DNA from: Tolypothrix tenuis PCC 7101
GTDB lineage: Bacteria; Cyanobacteriota; Cyanobacteriia; Cyanobacteriales; Nostocaceae
Length of the DNA stretch: 64,000 nucleotides
Direction of reading: 5' to 3'
Assembly: GCF_002368295.1 (NCBI RefSeq)
Contig: NZ_AP018248.1
Location: 7,085,323-7,149,322, forward strand
How positions within the stretch are numbered: the first letter of the stretch is position 1; each line of letters starts with the position of its first letter. Both the position numbers and the translations under genes were made by a program. This document shows positions 18,737 to 27,650 of this stretch, piece after piece. Under the pieces are notes generated by a model. The model made no database searches, had not been told where the DNA came from, and worked only from the letters and a program-made list of their open reading frames with translations.

Positions 18737-18797
18737 TAGGGCACGGCATTCACAATCTTTTGGCGTATCCAATATCTTACTGGTGCCGTGCCCCTAC
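18737..18797. repeat. Dispersed palindromic element, copy 1 (GGGCACGGCA stem)
   Basis: TAGGGCACGGCA at the left end pairs with TGCCGTGCCCCTA at the right end around a 35-bp AT-rich interior. A second copy with the same arms but a different interior is at 62734-62796. Same stems with divergent loops is the mark of a dispersed hairpin-forming element of REP or MITE type. Confidence 0.75.
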
Positions 18798-19752
18798 AAA
18801 GAATTTATCTATCGCAAAAATTATTTGAATTGGTATTACTTAAAATTATAACCAGGATATAGTTAACGTTGTTTTTTCTATGGATACCTAGCTTTTTTGT
18901 CCTTTCCTATGAAATTATTAGGACTTATGCAACTATCAAATGAGATGGCAAGATAGCCTTAGTTACGCAAATATCAACTCAACTTAATTTTACTTTTTGT
19001 ATAAAAAAATCAAATAATATTTATCAATACAATTAAATTTTCTTACTTAAGATAAGTAAAAATAAATAAAATGCTAGAATCAATGAATAATATTTCCAAG
19101 CAAATAAATAAGGAACTGAAAAGCCTGATTATTCGAGCTTTATTTGTTATCTGCCATTTTTAGTAATTTGTCAATTACTAAAGCAGTCAGCAAGAACAAA
19201 TTTTGCAGCTATGGAGCTAAAGCACTCCAATCTGCAAAATTAAGTAGCTTGATTTTTAAATTTCTTAATCAAAATTGAATTGTCGGTTGCTGATATTGGT
19301 TTTTCGATTACAAACCTATCTGCGGTTTCCTGTAGTAGCTAATTATATTGAATTACTGGCTTACAATTTTTTTTGAATTACTTGAATAATTATCTTCCAG
19401 TATTAAATTAATTAACTGGAGCGAAATATTATTTAGGCAAGTATAAACGTTTTTATACAGCTTGCTCGGCTGATATTTTCTAAAAACCTAGCTTTGGAAT
19501 TGCATTAGAAAAATGGAGGACTAAAAAATGATAGTAATATTACGGAGATAAGTTATATAAAATACACAAAATACATCTTTCAAAACTATGTGTCGGAAAT
19601 TACACCGAATTTCATTATTTTGACTAGCAAGAACTTCATACTTGGAGCATAATAAATAATCTGAGGTGAAAATATTGCCTTCAGTCAGGTGTATACTACT
19701 TACTTTCCTACGGCTAATAAATTTGTAAACGTGCTATTTAACTGTCTGTTAT

Positions 19753-20652
19753 ATGAGTAACGACATAGATCTGATCAAACGTCTCGGCCCCAGTGCGATG
19801 GATCAGATCATGCTTTATCTGGCTTTTAGTGCTATGCGGACTAGTGGGCACAGGCATGGGGCATTTTTAGATGCAGCGGCTACTGCAGCCAAATGTGCAA
19901 TTTACATGACCTATCTAGAGCAGGGGCAAAACCTGCGGATGACCGGTCATTTACACCACCTAGAGCCGAAGCGGGTCAAAATCATTGTTGAGGAAGTCAG
20001 ACAAGCCCTGACTGAAGGTAAATTGCTGAAAATGCTAGGTTCTCAAGAGCCTCGCTATTTGATTCAATTGCCTTATGTCTGGATGGAAAAATTTCCTTGG
20101 CGACCCGGGAAATCACGCATTCCCGGCACCAGTCTGACAACCGAGGAAAAGAAACAAATCGAGCATAAATTACCGAGTAATCTGCCTGATGCTCAGTTAA
20201 TTACCTCTTTTGAGTTTCTAGAATTAATTGAATTTTTACACAAGCGATCGCAGGAGGAAATGCCTCCCGAACACCAAATGCCTCTGAGTGAAGCTTTAGC
20301 GGAGCATATCAAGCGCCGCCTGCTGTACTCTGGCACGGTGACACGCATTGATTCTCCTTGGGGAATGCCTTTCTACGCACTCACCCGTCCTTTCTATGCG
20401 CCTGCTGACGACCAAGAGCGCACCTATATCATGGTCGAAGATACCGCCCGATATTTTCGCTTAATGAAAGATTGGGCAGAAAAGCGACAAAATGCTATGC
20501 GCGCTTTGGAAGAACTAGATATTCCACCAGAACGCTTAGAGCAGGCTCTAGAAGAGTTGGATGAAGTGATTCGCGCTTGGGCGGATAGATATCACCAAGA
20601 AGGTGGCGTTCCCATGATTTTACAAATGGTGTTTGGGAAAAAAGAAGACTAA
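19753..20652 (+). CDS. hetR: HetR, master regulator of heterocyst differentiation
   Basis: The 299-residue protein is HetR at its usual length: N-terminal helix-turn-helix DNA-binding part, middle flap, and C-terminal hood domain. Residues known from Anabaena studies are all present: Cys48, Ser179, and the peptide-contacting Arg223, Glu253, Glu254 and Asp256. HetR dimers/tetramers activate differentiation genes (hetP, hetZ, patS, hetR itself) and are inhibited by RGSGR-type peptides, so it should respond to the PatX encoded 10 kb away. The start is ATG (MSNDIDLIKRLG), as in other HetR proteins. It is monocistronic, preceded by a 1.15-kb non-coding region and followed by a MITE 230 bp downstream. 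Confidence 0.98.
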   Translation: MSNDIDLIKRLGPSAMDQIMLYLAFSAMRTSGHRHGAFLDAAATAAKCAIYMTYLEQGQNLRMTGHLHHLEPKRVKIIVEEVRQALTEGKLLKMLGSQEPRYLIQLPYVWMEKFPWRPGKSRIPGTSLTTEEKKQIEHKLPSNLPDAQLITSFEFLELIEFLHKRSQEEMPPEHQMPLSEALAEHIKRRLLYSGTVTRIDSPWGMPFYALTRPFYAPADDQERTYIMVEDTARYFRLMKDWAEKRQNAMRALEELDIPPERLEQALEELDEVIRAWADRYHQEGGVPMILQMVFGKKED

Positions 20653-20882
20653 TTAATTGATGTCAAGAGTTAAACTTTCCAAAACAAATTTTGAATTGGT
20701 AAGTTAATCGTCATTTAAATTGCATCATTTTCTTGTTGGTAAGAGCTGCAAACCCTCTCCCTTGCCCCTTGTTTCCCTGCAGACTCAATCTGCTTTCTTA
20801 TATGCTTAACAGCTTATTATTTGCCTCTGCGGTGAAAGAAATCGTTTCTTTCCCCAGCAGAGGCACAGAAGCATATAGAACT

Positions 20883-21008
20883 CAATACTTGTCGGTTAAG
20901 GGGGAAAGGGGAAGGGGAAAAGGGGCAAGAAAAAACCTTTAACCCTTACCCTTTCTCCTTTTCCCCAAACCAAATTCCGAGTTGAAAATCCTTAACCGAG
21001 CAGTATTG
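20883..21008. mobile_element. MITE family A, copy 1 (126 bp) with 10-bp target duplication
   Basis: The element starts CAATACTTGTCGGTTAAG and ends CTTAACCGAGCAGTATTG; the ends are inverted repeats with two or three mismatches. Identical ATATAGAACT flanks it at 20873-20882 and 21009-21018. The interior is a purine-rich run then a pyrimidine-rich run (GGGGAAAAGG against CCTTTTCCCC), so the whole element can fold into one hairpin. A 69-codon frame overlapping it is not a gene. Copy 2 is at 31394-31505. Confidence 0.88.
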
Positions 21009-21112
21009 ATATAGAACTTATAGATGGTAAATGTAGCTATTTTCAATGGGAAATAGCTCTTTTCATTTTTGAAATTTGCCCTGATACACCAGTTACTAGC
21101 CAACCATAATTT

Positions 21113-21724
21113 TTACTTATTCACTGGTTGAGCAGGAATCGGCGTAGTTTCAAACACTGGGTTAAATTGTGTAGTTGGTTGCAGTGGTGATGTCGAGGAA
21201 GGTACAAAGCTGCTGACTCTGTCGCTACCACTAATACAAGTATCTAGGGTAGGAACCAGAGCCGATTTAGTTTCAGTTCGTAAGCCTACGACACACTGAG
21301 AAAAGCTCACAGGCAACAAACTGCGACCGCAATAATTTAAGATTGCTGGGTTAGCGGCTTCCTTACTTGGATAAAGGCTAATATCAACTACACAGGTAGC
21401 CAACTCTTCAGGACGGCGTGCTAACGTACAAGAATTAAGAGCATCTACAGCGCTGATTTGAGTTTGTCTACTAATTTTGACCACACAACGAGACAACTCC
21501 CGTGGACGTAGTGCGCCAGCACAAGCTTGTGATGCTGAGTTGACATTAATGTTAAGGCGCAAAAGCTGACCAGCACAGGCACGGTAATCATTATTACTGT
21601 AGGTGGCGGCCGCCATAGAGGGAACCATCGTTGCCAACCATCCAGCGATCGCTAAAACTGGCCCTGTCCATCTAATTGTTTTAGTTGACAACATCCTATA
21701 CTTAGAACCGCCTTTTTTGCTCAT
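21113..21724 (-). CDS. Exported Cys-repeat protein of unknown function
   Basis: The 203-residue protein has a basic N-terminus and hydrophobic core (VLAIAGWLATMVPSMAAA, about residues 23-40), a probable signal peptide. The mature part holds three to four degenerate repeats of about 37 residues around Cys (ACAGALRPRELSRCVVKI; SCTLARRPEELATCVVDI; YCGRSLLPVSFSQCVVGL), suggesting paired disulfides in the periplasm. The last 40 residues are Pro/Thr/Ser-rich. I do not recognise a family beyond conserved cyanobacterial proteins. It is transcribed alone, divergent from rpsD. Confidence 0.75.
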   Translation of the reverse strand: MSKKGGSKYRMLSTKTIRWTGPVLAIAGWLATMVPSMAAATYSNNDYRACAGQLLRLNINVNSASQACAGALRPRELSRCVVKISRQTQISAVDALNSCTLARRPEELATCVVDISLYPSKEAANPAILNYCGRSLLPVSFSQCVVGLRTETKSALVPTLDTCISGSDRVSSFVPSSTSPLQPTTQFNPVFETTPIPAQPVNK

Positions 21725-21863
21725 AAATTTTTACTCCTGAATATTCCGTTCACCAAACACCCAATGGCTATGCTAACTCAAGAACCGCGCTCAATCCTCC
21801 TTAATATAGGGAATTTTACTAGCATAGCCAGGAGATGAGGAGGATGAGTAAGTAGCGGAGGAA

Positions 21864-21926
21864 TTACCCATTACCCACTACCCATTACCCACTACCCATT
21901 ACCCACTACCCATTACCCATTACCAA
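21864..21926. repeat. Heptamer tandem repeat (TTACCCA/CTACCCA)9
   Basis: Nine in-register heptamers alternate TTACCCA and CTACCCA, with the last unit degenerate. The array is 140 bp upstream of the Cys-repeat protein start, in the divergent gap before rpsD. Confidence 0.95.
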
Positions 21927-21959
21927 TAACCTCACCCCGCTACAAGATTTATCTCATGT

Positions 21960-22387
21960 TGATGTGCTACGATATTTTGATCGAAGATTAAGTAGGTAAC
22001 ATAAAAAGTATTTCTGTGTAGAAATGCTACGTGACTCAATCTAGCGATTGAGTCGCCTACGAAACCGCAAAACAAAAACTCATGTATTCGAGTACCTAGG
22101 GGCACTGGGGAATTGACGCTTGGGAACCAATGCCTAGGGCAGGTAGCGTAGTGCTTTGAGAAACAAAGCTCAATTAACTACGGTCGGTTTTACCGACTTA
22201 AAGCCTTGGGTGTGGAAAAGATACCTCTGTTCTAATTAGATTCATTCTACTAGAGCCAGGGTTTTCAGCGAACTAAGAATCCCTCGACTTGAGAAACAAA
22301 TAAGCGATCGCTTTATTTGTTAAGTTGGGGGAATGCCACAATGGTATGTCTAGGTAAAGTTGAAACAGGAATAGATTAAGGAAACAC
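21960..22387 (+). ncRNA. Structured leader of rpsD or independent non-coding RNA (candidate)
   Basis: This stretch contains a dense series of stems on one strand: ACTCAATC/GATTGAGT (22035-22054), CCTAGGGGCA/TGCCTAGG spanning about 22096-22138, GCTTTG/CAAAGC (22153-22169), GTCGG/CCGAC (about 22183-22197), and ACAAATAA/TTATTTGT centred on a GCGATCGC (22297-22321). The base composition is less AT-rich than neighbouring spacers, and no open frame exists. It matches no RNA I can name (not RNase P, tmRNA or SRP RNA). S4 regulates its own operon in other bacteria through leader RNA, so an rpsD leader is one reading; a separate small RNA is the other. Confidence 0.35.
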
Positions 22388-22996
22388 ATGTCCCGATATA
22401 GAGGGCCTCGCCTCAGAATTGTACGCCGCTTAGGCGATTTACCAGGATTAACTCGTAAAAGCGCTAGACGTGCTTATCCACCTGGTCAGCATGGTCAAAA
22501 CCGCAAAAAGCGTTCTGAGTATGCTGTCCGGTTAGAAGAAAAGCAAAAACTACGCTTAAACTACGGTCTAACCGAAAAGCAACTGCTACGTTATGTCCGT
22601 AAAGCCAGACGAGTTACTGGTTCTACCGGACAAGCGCTGTTGCAACTTCTCGAAATGCGCTTGGATAATACAGTTTTCCGCTTGGGTTTAGCTCCCACTA
22701 TTCCCGCAGCACGACAACTAGTAAATCACGGCCATATCACTGTCAACGGACGTGTAGTTAATATTGCTAGCTATCAATGCCGTCCTGGTGAAGAAATTGC
22801 TGTTCGCAACAAAGAAGCATCCCGTAAGTTGGCAGAAAACAACCTCCAATATCCTGGATTAGCTAACCTACCCAGTCACTTGGAGTTTGATAAAACCAAG
22901 CTTGTTGGTAAAGTCAACAGTGTTATTGAAAGAGAATGGGTGGCGCTACAAGTTAACGAACTGCTGGTTGTGGAATACTACTCACGCCAAGCGTAA
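22388..22996 (+). CDS. rpsD: 30S ribosomal protein S4
   Basis: The 202-residue protein is S4: MSRYRGPRLRIVRRLGDLPG at the N-terminus, the cyanobacterial/chloroplast-type LPGLTRKSARRAYPPGQHG, and the S4 RNA-binding domain (LEMRLDNTVFRLGLAPTIPA, then ARQLVNHGHITVNGR) at about residues 92-155. S4 nucleates assembly of the small subunit by binding 16S rRNA. AAGGAAACAC precedes the ATG. It is a single-gene unit here, outside the alpha operon, with a 390-bp structured leader candidate and a hairpin after it. Confidence 0.98.
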   Translation: MSRYRGPRLRIVRRLGDLPGLTRKSARRAYPPGQHGQNRKKRSEYAVRLEEKQKLRLNYGLTEKQLLRYVRKARRVTGSTGQALLQLLEMRLDNTVFRLGLAPTIPAARQLVNHGHITVNGRVVNIASYQCRPGEEIAVRNKEASRKLAENNLQYPGLANLPSHLEFDKTKLVGKVNSVIEREWVALQVNELLVVEYYSRQA

Positions 22997-23022
22997 TAGT
23001 CATTCGTCCCTTGTCCTTCTTA

Positions 23023-23060
23023 CAAAGTTCTGAGCGGAGGTTTCCTCAGCTCAGACTTTG
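23023..23060. terminator. Hairpin between convergent rpsD and moaA
   Basis: CAAAG-TT-CTGAGC-GGAGG then TTT then CCTC-A-GCTCAG-A-CTTTG forms a long stem with single-base bulges. It begins 26 bp after the rpsD stop and lies before the moaA stop on the other strand, so it could end both transcripts. No T run follows on either strand. Confidence 0.55.
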
Positions 23061-23109
23061 CGCTTTGTCCTTTGTAAATAACCAAGGACAAATGACTAAG
23101 GACAAATGA

Positions 23110-24096
23110 CTACCCGCCAATCTGGGACATAGTACGTGAATATATGCCTGTGGTACCAGATTCGCGCCCTTTAAAGTTGATTTCGGGTTTTATTGCTAAT
23201 AAATGTCTAACTTGCTCTTGCAATTGTGCGGTGCTGACACCAGACCGGAGAGCAGTTTTTAAATCTAATTGACCAGTTTCATTTAATAAACAGGGACGCA
23301 GCCAGCCATCGGCACTTAAACGCATCCGGTTACAGCGATCACAAAAACACTCTGACATCTGACTGATAAATCCCAGTGTTCCTTTGGCTCCCGGAATTTG
23401 AAAAATATCGGCTGGCCCGTTACCACGGACTTGAGAATCTGTCAATCCCCAGCGATCGCGGATTTGTTGCCGCAGTTGGGCAGAAGAAACCCATCCGCGA
23501 TCGCCAAATAATTGCCAATTGCCAATCGGCATAAACTCAATAAACCGCACGTGCCAGTTGCGGTCAAGGGTGAGAGCAGCTAAATCTAGCACTTCATGGT
23601 CATTTACCCCAGGAATCACCACTACATTCAGCTTCAAGGGGTCGAAACCGACGCGATGGGCTGCTTGAATCCCTTGCCAAACTTGCTCCCAGCGTCCACG
23701 GCCGCGATTGCCAATAATTTGGTCAAAGGTGTCTGGTTCTAGAGAATCGAGGCTAATATTAATGCGTCGCAAACCCGCATCATAGAGATTTTGGGCGATA
23801 GGGGCCAGTAAAAACCCGTTGGTTGTCATCGATAAATCTTGAGTTTGGGAAAAAGATGCGATCGCCCTCACCAATTCCACCACATGGGGACGCAATAAAG
23901 GTTCCCCACCAGTTAACCGAAAACGAGTAAAGCCTACAGGGATAAATACTTCTGCAATGAGGGTAAGCAGTTCCTCATCAGTTAAAAGTTGTTGTTTGAG
24001 AATATAGTCGATTTCTGCGCCTTCTGGCATACAGTATTGACACCGGAAATTGCAGCGATCGATTAAGCTAATCCGGAGGTAGTCTACCTGGTTCAT
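23110..24096 (-). CDS. moaA: GTP 3',8-cyclase MoaA (molybdenum cofactor biosynthesis)
   Basis: The 328-residue radical-SAM enzyme has the N-terminal CxxxCxxC cluster (Cys15, Cys19, Cys22 in CNFRCQYC) and the second, C-terminal 4Fe-4S cluster ligands (CDRCNRMR followed by a third Cys after about a dozen residues). It ends in Gly-Gly, the MoaA C-terminal tail essential for catalysis. It converts GTP to 3',8-cyclo-GTP, the first step toward molybdopterin, needed for nitrate reductase. It is convergent with rpsD, and no other moa gene is adjacent. Confidence 0.97.
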   Translation of the reverse strand: MNQVDYLRISLIDRCNFRCQYCMPEGAEIDYILKQQLLTDEELLTLIAEVFIPVGFTRFRLTGGEPLLRPHVVELVRAIASFSQTQDLSMTTNGFLLAPIAQNLYDAGLRRINISLDSLEPDTFDQIIGNRGRGRWEQVWQGIQAAHRVGFDPLKLNVVVIPGVNDHEVLDLAALTLDRNWHVRFIEFMPIGNWQLFGDRGWVSSAQLRQQIRDRWGLTDSQVRGNGPADIFQIPGAKGTLGFISQMSECFCDRCNRMRLSADGWLRPCLLNETGQLDLKTALRSGVSTAQLQEQVRHLLAIKPEINFKGRESGTTGIYSRTMSQIGG

Positions 24097-24481
24097 TTTT
24101 GAGTGTTTATTTCTATTTTATTTTCCCTAAGGGGGTAGCAAACCTGATAGTAGGTTGGCGATAGGTTACGGATAACCACTTTTCATTATTTCTTTGAGTT
24201 TGAGCAAAAAGACTAAGGTGAAAAGGTTAAGGGTGCATTAAACCTTTCCCTTTTACCTAAGCGTATGAAATGCGATCGCCTTCACCCAAAGCGCATAGGC
24301 CTAAAGATGGACACAAGCAGCTAGAATTAGATATTCTTTAAGCGTCTTTAGCAATTACTACATTGCTTTGTTATCTCATTACGTTGAATGCCTAAAATCA
24401 GATTTTTCCCTCAGTCTCTTGCATCTAGCAAGTTTTCAGTCTAGCGAATTTTCCACAATCAAGGTTGTGAGGGGATAGTAA
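24097..24481. other. Intergenic region between moaA and the MlaE-type permease
   Basis: This divergent gap must carry two promoters. I see no repeat array and no clear box. AAAAGGTTAAGGGTGCATTAAACC followed by TTTCCCTTTT (about 24220-24260) has weak inverted symmetry only. Confidence 0.4.
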
Positions 24482-25267
24482 ATGGTAGTAAAAGTACAAC
24501 ATAGAAAAAATTTTAAACAATTTTCTATTGGGCGCTATTTTTCTGTATTTCTGCTTTTTGGGCAAGTTTTGCTACATTTGCTCCAAGGAAAGACTTATCA
24601 CCGCAAAATTCTGGAACATATGGTAACTGCTGGGCCAGCTTCTCTGTGTCCGGTTCTTCTTGTAAGCGGCTTTGCAGGTATGATTTTCACCATCCAAACA
24701 GCCAGAGAATTAGTGCAGTTTGGTGCTGTGAGTGCCGTAGGAGGAGCTTTTGCACTGGCTTTTTGCAGAGAATTGGCTCCCATTTTGTCTGCTAGTATCA
24801 TCGCCGGACAAGTAGGTTCAGCCTTCGCAGCAGAAATAGGTGCAATGCGAGTCACAGACCAAATTGATGCGCTGCATATGCTGAGAACCGATCCAATTGA
24901 TTATCTAGTACTTCCTAGAGTCATTGCTTGCTGTTTGATGACACCACTATTAACAATTTTTGGGTTACTGACTGGCATTATTGGTGGAATTTTCGCCGCA
25001 TCGCAGTTTTATCAGATTGTGCCAGAGACATTTTTAGAGTCAGTCAGAAGTTTTTTAACCCCTGCAGATTTATGGATTGTTTTACTCAAAGGCTTTCTGT
25101 TTGGAGCTATAGTTGCTGTCAATGGTTGTAGTTGGGGTTTAACTACTAGAGGTGGAGCAAAAGAAGTCGGAGAATCAGCCACCACAGCAGTTGTAACTAC
25201 TTGGGTATCAATTTTTATGATGGATTTTTTATTGTCTGTGTTGTTTTTTGAAAAGCCAACTTTTTAA
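24482..25267 (+). CDS. MlaE-family lipid ABC transporter permease
   Basis: The 261-residue integral membrane protein has five or six hydrophobic segments and the MlaE/permease signature around GGAFALAFCRELAPILSASI, followed by AGQVGSAFAAEIGAMRVTDQ (about residues 95-130) and a C-terminal TTRGGAKEVGESATTAVV. MlaE proteins form the membrane part of ABC systems moving phospholipid or other lipids between inner and outer membranes; in chloroplasts TGD1 is the homologue. The ATPase and MCE-domain partners are not adjacent, as is common in cyanobacteria. ATG at 24482 follows GAGGGGATAGTAA. Confidence 0.9.
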   Translation: MVVKVQHRKNFKQFSIGRYFSVFLLFGQVLLHLLQGKTYHRKILEHMVTAGPASLCPVLLVSGFAGMIFTIQTARELVQFGAVSAVGGAFALAFCRELAPILSASIIAGQVGSAFAAEIGAMRVTDQIDALHMLRTDPIDYLVLPRVIACCLMTPLLTIFGLLTGIIGGIFAASQFYQIVPETFLESVRSFLTPADLWIVLLKGFLFGAIVAVNGCSWGLTTRGGAKEVGESATTAVVTTWVSIFMMDFLLSVLFFEKPTF

Positions 25268-25269
25268 AT

Positions 25270-25297
25270 AATTCGTAATTCGTAATTCGTAATTCGT
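25270..25297. repeat. Heptamer tandem repeat (AATTCGT)4
   Basis: Four perfect AATTCGT units lie immediately after the permease stop codon. A partial fifth unit follows. The unit differs by one base from the AATTGGT array 56 bp downstream. Confidence 0.9.
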
Positions 25298-25352
25298 AAT
25301 TTGAATGAGTTGCGGATTTATATCCCAACTCATTCAATACCAAAATCTCAAA

Positions 25353-25394
25353 ATTTGGTAATTGGTAATTGGTAATTGGTAATTGGTAATTGGT
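25353..25394. repeat. Heptamer tandem repeat (AATTGGT)5-6
   Basis: Five perfect AATTGGT units (25360-25394) preceded by one degenerate unit. The same heptamer as at 3511-3573. It lies between convergent genes. Confidence 0.9.
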
Positions 25395-25438
25395 AATTAG
25401 GTGTTTGGTCTTTGGTGTTTGTTATTTCCCCATCTCCC

Positions 25439-27001
25439 TCATCCCGCAGCTACCAACGGCTTCGGTGTTTCAATTCTCCGCCGTACGGATTGTCCAGTCA
25501 GCAATTCTGCTACATCTATACCGTTACCAATTACGCCAGGTACGCTGGGATAGCCTGCACTCGCACCTACTAAGAACAGATTCGGCAATTCTGTTGTATA
25601 TCCCAGGCGTTCTAAGCCTACTTGTTTGGGTACTAATTTCGCACCGTAAATATTACCCTGGGGTTGTCCGAGATAAAATTCACTGGTGGTAGGTGTACCG
25701 TAAATTTTCATCCGAGCATATTTATCTACATCGGGAATTAAATCGCGAACACTGGTCATTACTTGCTGATAAACTTCCCGCTTTTTGGCTTTATAGCCTT
25801 TAGGGTCGTGTTTGTGTAGGTATTCAAAAGGTTCATATGGGCAGACTGTAGCAATTTCTAGAATATGATGCCCTGGTGGCCCCATCCCTGCTTCCTGAGA
25901 CTTCATTGTCGGACAAGAGAGGAAAATCCACGGGTGGCTGAGGTCTCCTGCTAATTGTTGTTGATATTCTCTGTTGAGGTCGCCTGTAGGATAGTACCAG
26001 ATATTCCAGTTACCAATTCCATAGCGTTCTGGCTCGAAGCGGCTATCTAAACCTAAGTAGATATTAAATGCACTAGCTGAATATTCGTAGTCTGTTAAGC
26101 GTTGACGTTCCTTGTGGCTCAAGGCTTCAACATCATGCATCAACTCTACTGTTAATTTCGGGTCTAGGTCGCTGATATAAGCTTGACGCGCGCTATAGGT
26201 GATACCATCAGCAATGACGCTGTGGATGGTGTTGTGACTAACTTGAATATGTTCTACAGGCGTTGAGTATTGAATTACGCCTCCACCAGCTGTGATTGCT
26301 TCGGTAATGCTATCTACAAAGTGTTTGAAGTGGTGTTTTGGATAGTAGGCTCCCTCGGAATAGTCCCAAACTAAGGAAGTATGGGTAAGTAGAGCAATTT
26401 CTTTAGGTGGTAATGCATAATCACCACTTTGTCCTGCTAATACAGCTTGCAGTTTTGGCGACAAGCCAACATAGTTATATAAATCTTGTAGAGTCCAATT
26501 CCGCTTCCAAAAAAGATTCCAGTATTTTGGTAACTTCAACCAATCCGACCATTTACGGTCAAACCAACGTACTTCTTGGACTAAGCTGCGAATTTCTTGA
26601 TGGATTTGTTTAATCTCATCACAGTAGCGGTTAATAGCTCGTTGTTCTTCAGGAAAGCTAGTCAGCAAGGCTTGACGCAGATTTTCCCATCCTAGTGGAA
26701 TCGCAAAATTCGCTTCTGGTGTAATTACTCGGTCAATACAGTTTGGATCGAGACTGTTAAAGGGTACATCCCGTTCGATGTAATTGAGAAATTGGTTGAT
26801 AGTCTTACCTGAACCACATTGAGAAATATAATGCACATCCGCGCAAAAGCTGTATTCTCCATAATCAAAGGTATGACAGCAGCCACCTGGTAAGTAATGT
26901 TTCTCCAAAACTACTACACGGTATCCTTGCTTGGTTAAACAGGCTGCTGCTGACAGTCCACCTAACCCAGCTCCTAAAATCACATAATCAAAGATTTCCA
27001 T
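25439..27001 (-). CDS. Carotenoid-type FAD/NAD(P) oxidoreductase (phytoene desaturase/CrtO-like)
   Basis: From the ATG at 27001 the protein has 520 residues and begins MEIFDYVILGAGLGGLSAAA with the dinucleotide-binding motif, followed by VVVLEKHYLPGGCC. It ends with the second FAD motif, LFLVGASAGYPSVPGVIGNG. This is the phytoene desaturase/carotenoid isomerase/CrtO superfamily. The substrate is uncertain; it may act on carotenoids or another polyene. The start is chosen because AGAGGAG sits 7 bases before it; an upstream ATG at 27076 would add 25 residues without family support. It is convergent with the lipid permease. Confidence 0.82.
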   Translation of the reverse strand: MEIFDYVILGAGLGGLSAAACLTKQGYRVVVLEKHYLPGGCCHTFDYGEYSFCADVHYISQCGSGKTINQFLNYIERDVPFNSLDPNCIDRVITPEANFAIPLGWENLRQALLTSFPEEQRAINRYCDEIKQIHQEIRSLVQEVRWFDRKWSDWLKLPKYWNLFWKRNWTLQDLYNYVGLSPKLQAVLAGQSGDYALPPKEIALLTHTSLVWDYSEGAYYPKHHFKHFVDSITEAITAGGGVIQYSTPVEHIQVSHNTIHSVIADGITYSARQAYISDLDPKLTVELMHDVEALSHKERQRLTDYEYSASAFNIYLGLDSRFEPERYGIGNWNIWYYPTGDLNREYQQQLAGDLSHPWIFLSCPTMKSQEAGMGPPGHHILEIATVCPYEPFEYLHKHDPKGYKAKKREVYQQVMTSVRDLIPDVDKYARMKIYGTPTTSEFYLGQPQGNIYGAKLVPKQVGLERLGYTTELPNLFLVGASAGYPSVPGVIGNGIDVAELLTGQSVRRRIETPKPLVAAG

Positions 27002-27644
27002 TTCTGACTCCTCTGGTAATCTTGATATTTCTTGATTTCGGCGATATGGTTTTTGATTGCCGTCTTTCGATGGCAAAAATATTCACATTCTCAGTATTTA
27101 TTCACCTGGCTGTTAGATTTTCACTGCATCTGCATTGAAGACTGGGTAAAAAATAAAATTAGCGCTGGTGAGGTATTGAGCTTACAAACAAAATTTTTTT
27201 AATTGCCTCAGTTAGCGGTAAACAATTGCCAACTGAGCATCAATAAATTGACGGCTTTTGATGAAATCAGGCGGATTGTATTAAACAGCAATTATTAAGC
27301 GATCGCAGCAACTATTCTGAGGGTAAGTAGTCTCTTCCAAGTCAGGTAGAAACCTAACCTGAGAAAAACACATAACGTACCCTATGCTTTACCGGGTAAG
27401 GGTTACAAGAAAGCTAAAAACTCTCAATTTTCATAGTAGATGCTTAATGTCTTTAGCTTAACAAAAATAGTAAGATTTATTAGTTAAGCTTGATTATTTT
27501 TCGTTTTTCTTAACAAAAGTCCGTAAAATTCTCATGTAGTCACGCTGACAATCCGAGAGATAGCTAAATGCAAAAACTGCAAAAAAAGAGCAGATTTCTA
27601 ATAGCTGAAAATCTAAAAATTTTCCTTTCACTTATAGAAAACTG
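27002..27644. other. Intergenic region, nothing recognised
   Basis: AT-rich spacer upstream of the carotenoid-type oxidoreductase, which must include its promoter. No open frame, repeat or strong hairpin is seen before the candidate RNA that begins near 27660. Confidence 0.45.
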
Positions 27645-27650
27645 TGCTAA

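Larger units (their letters stand above)
18603..19752. promoter_or_regulatory. 1.15-kb non-coding region upstream of hetR
   Basis: No gene is visible. The first 200 bp hold a terminator-like stem and a palindromic repeat (annotated separately); the remaining 950 bp are AT-rich. In Anabaena sp. PCC 7120 hetR is transcribed from several start sites spread over roughly 700 bp, some nitrogen-regulated, so a long upstream control region is expected. I found no TCCGGA and no consensus NtcA site (GTA-N8-TAC); a GTA-N7-TAC at 19691-19703 has the wrong spacing. Confidence 0.55.

Noticed and set aside
19691..19703. GTA-N7-TAC upstream of hetR as an NtcA site
   Set aside because: NtcA consensus needs eight bases between the half-sites; no -10 box is correctly placed.
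20733..20942. 69-codon plus-strand frame overlapping MITE copy 1
   Set aside because: Its last third is MITE sequence, it has low-complexity composition and no family resemblance.
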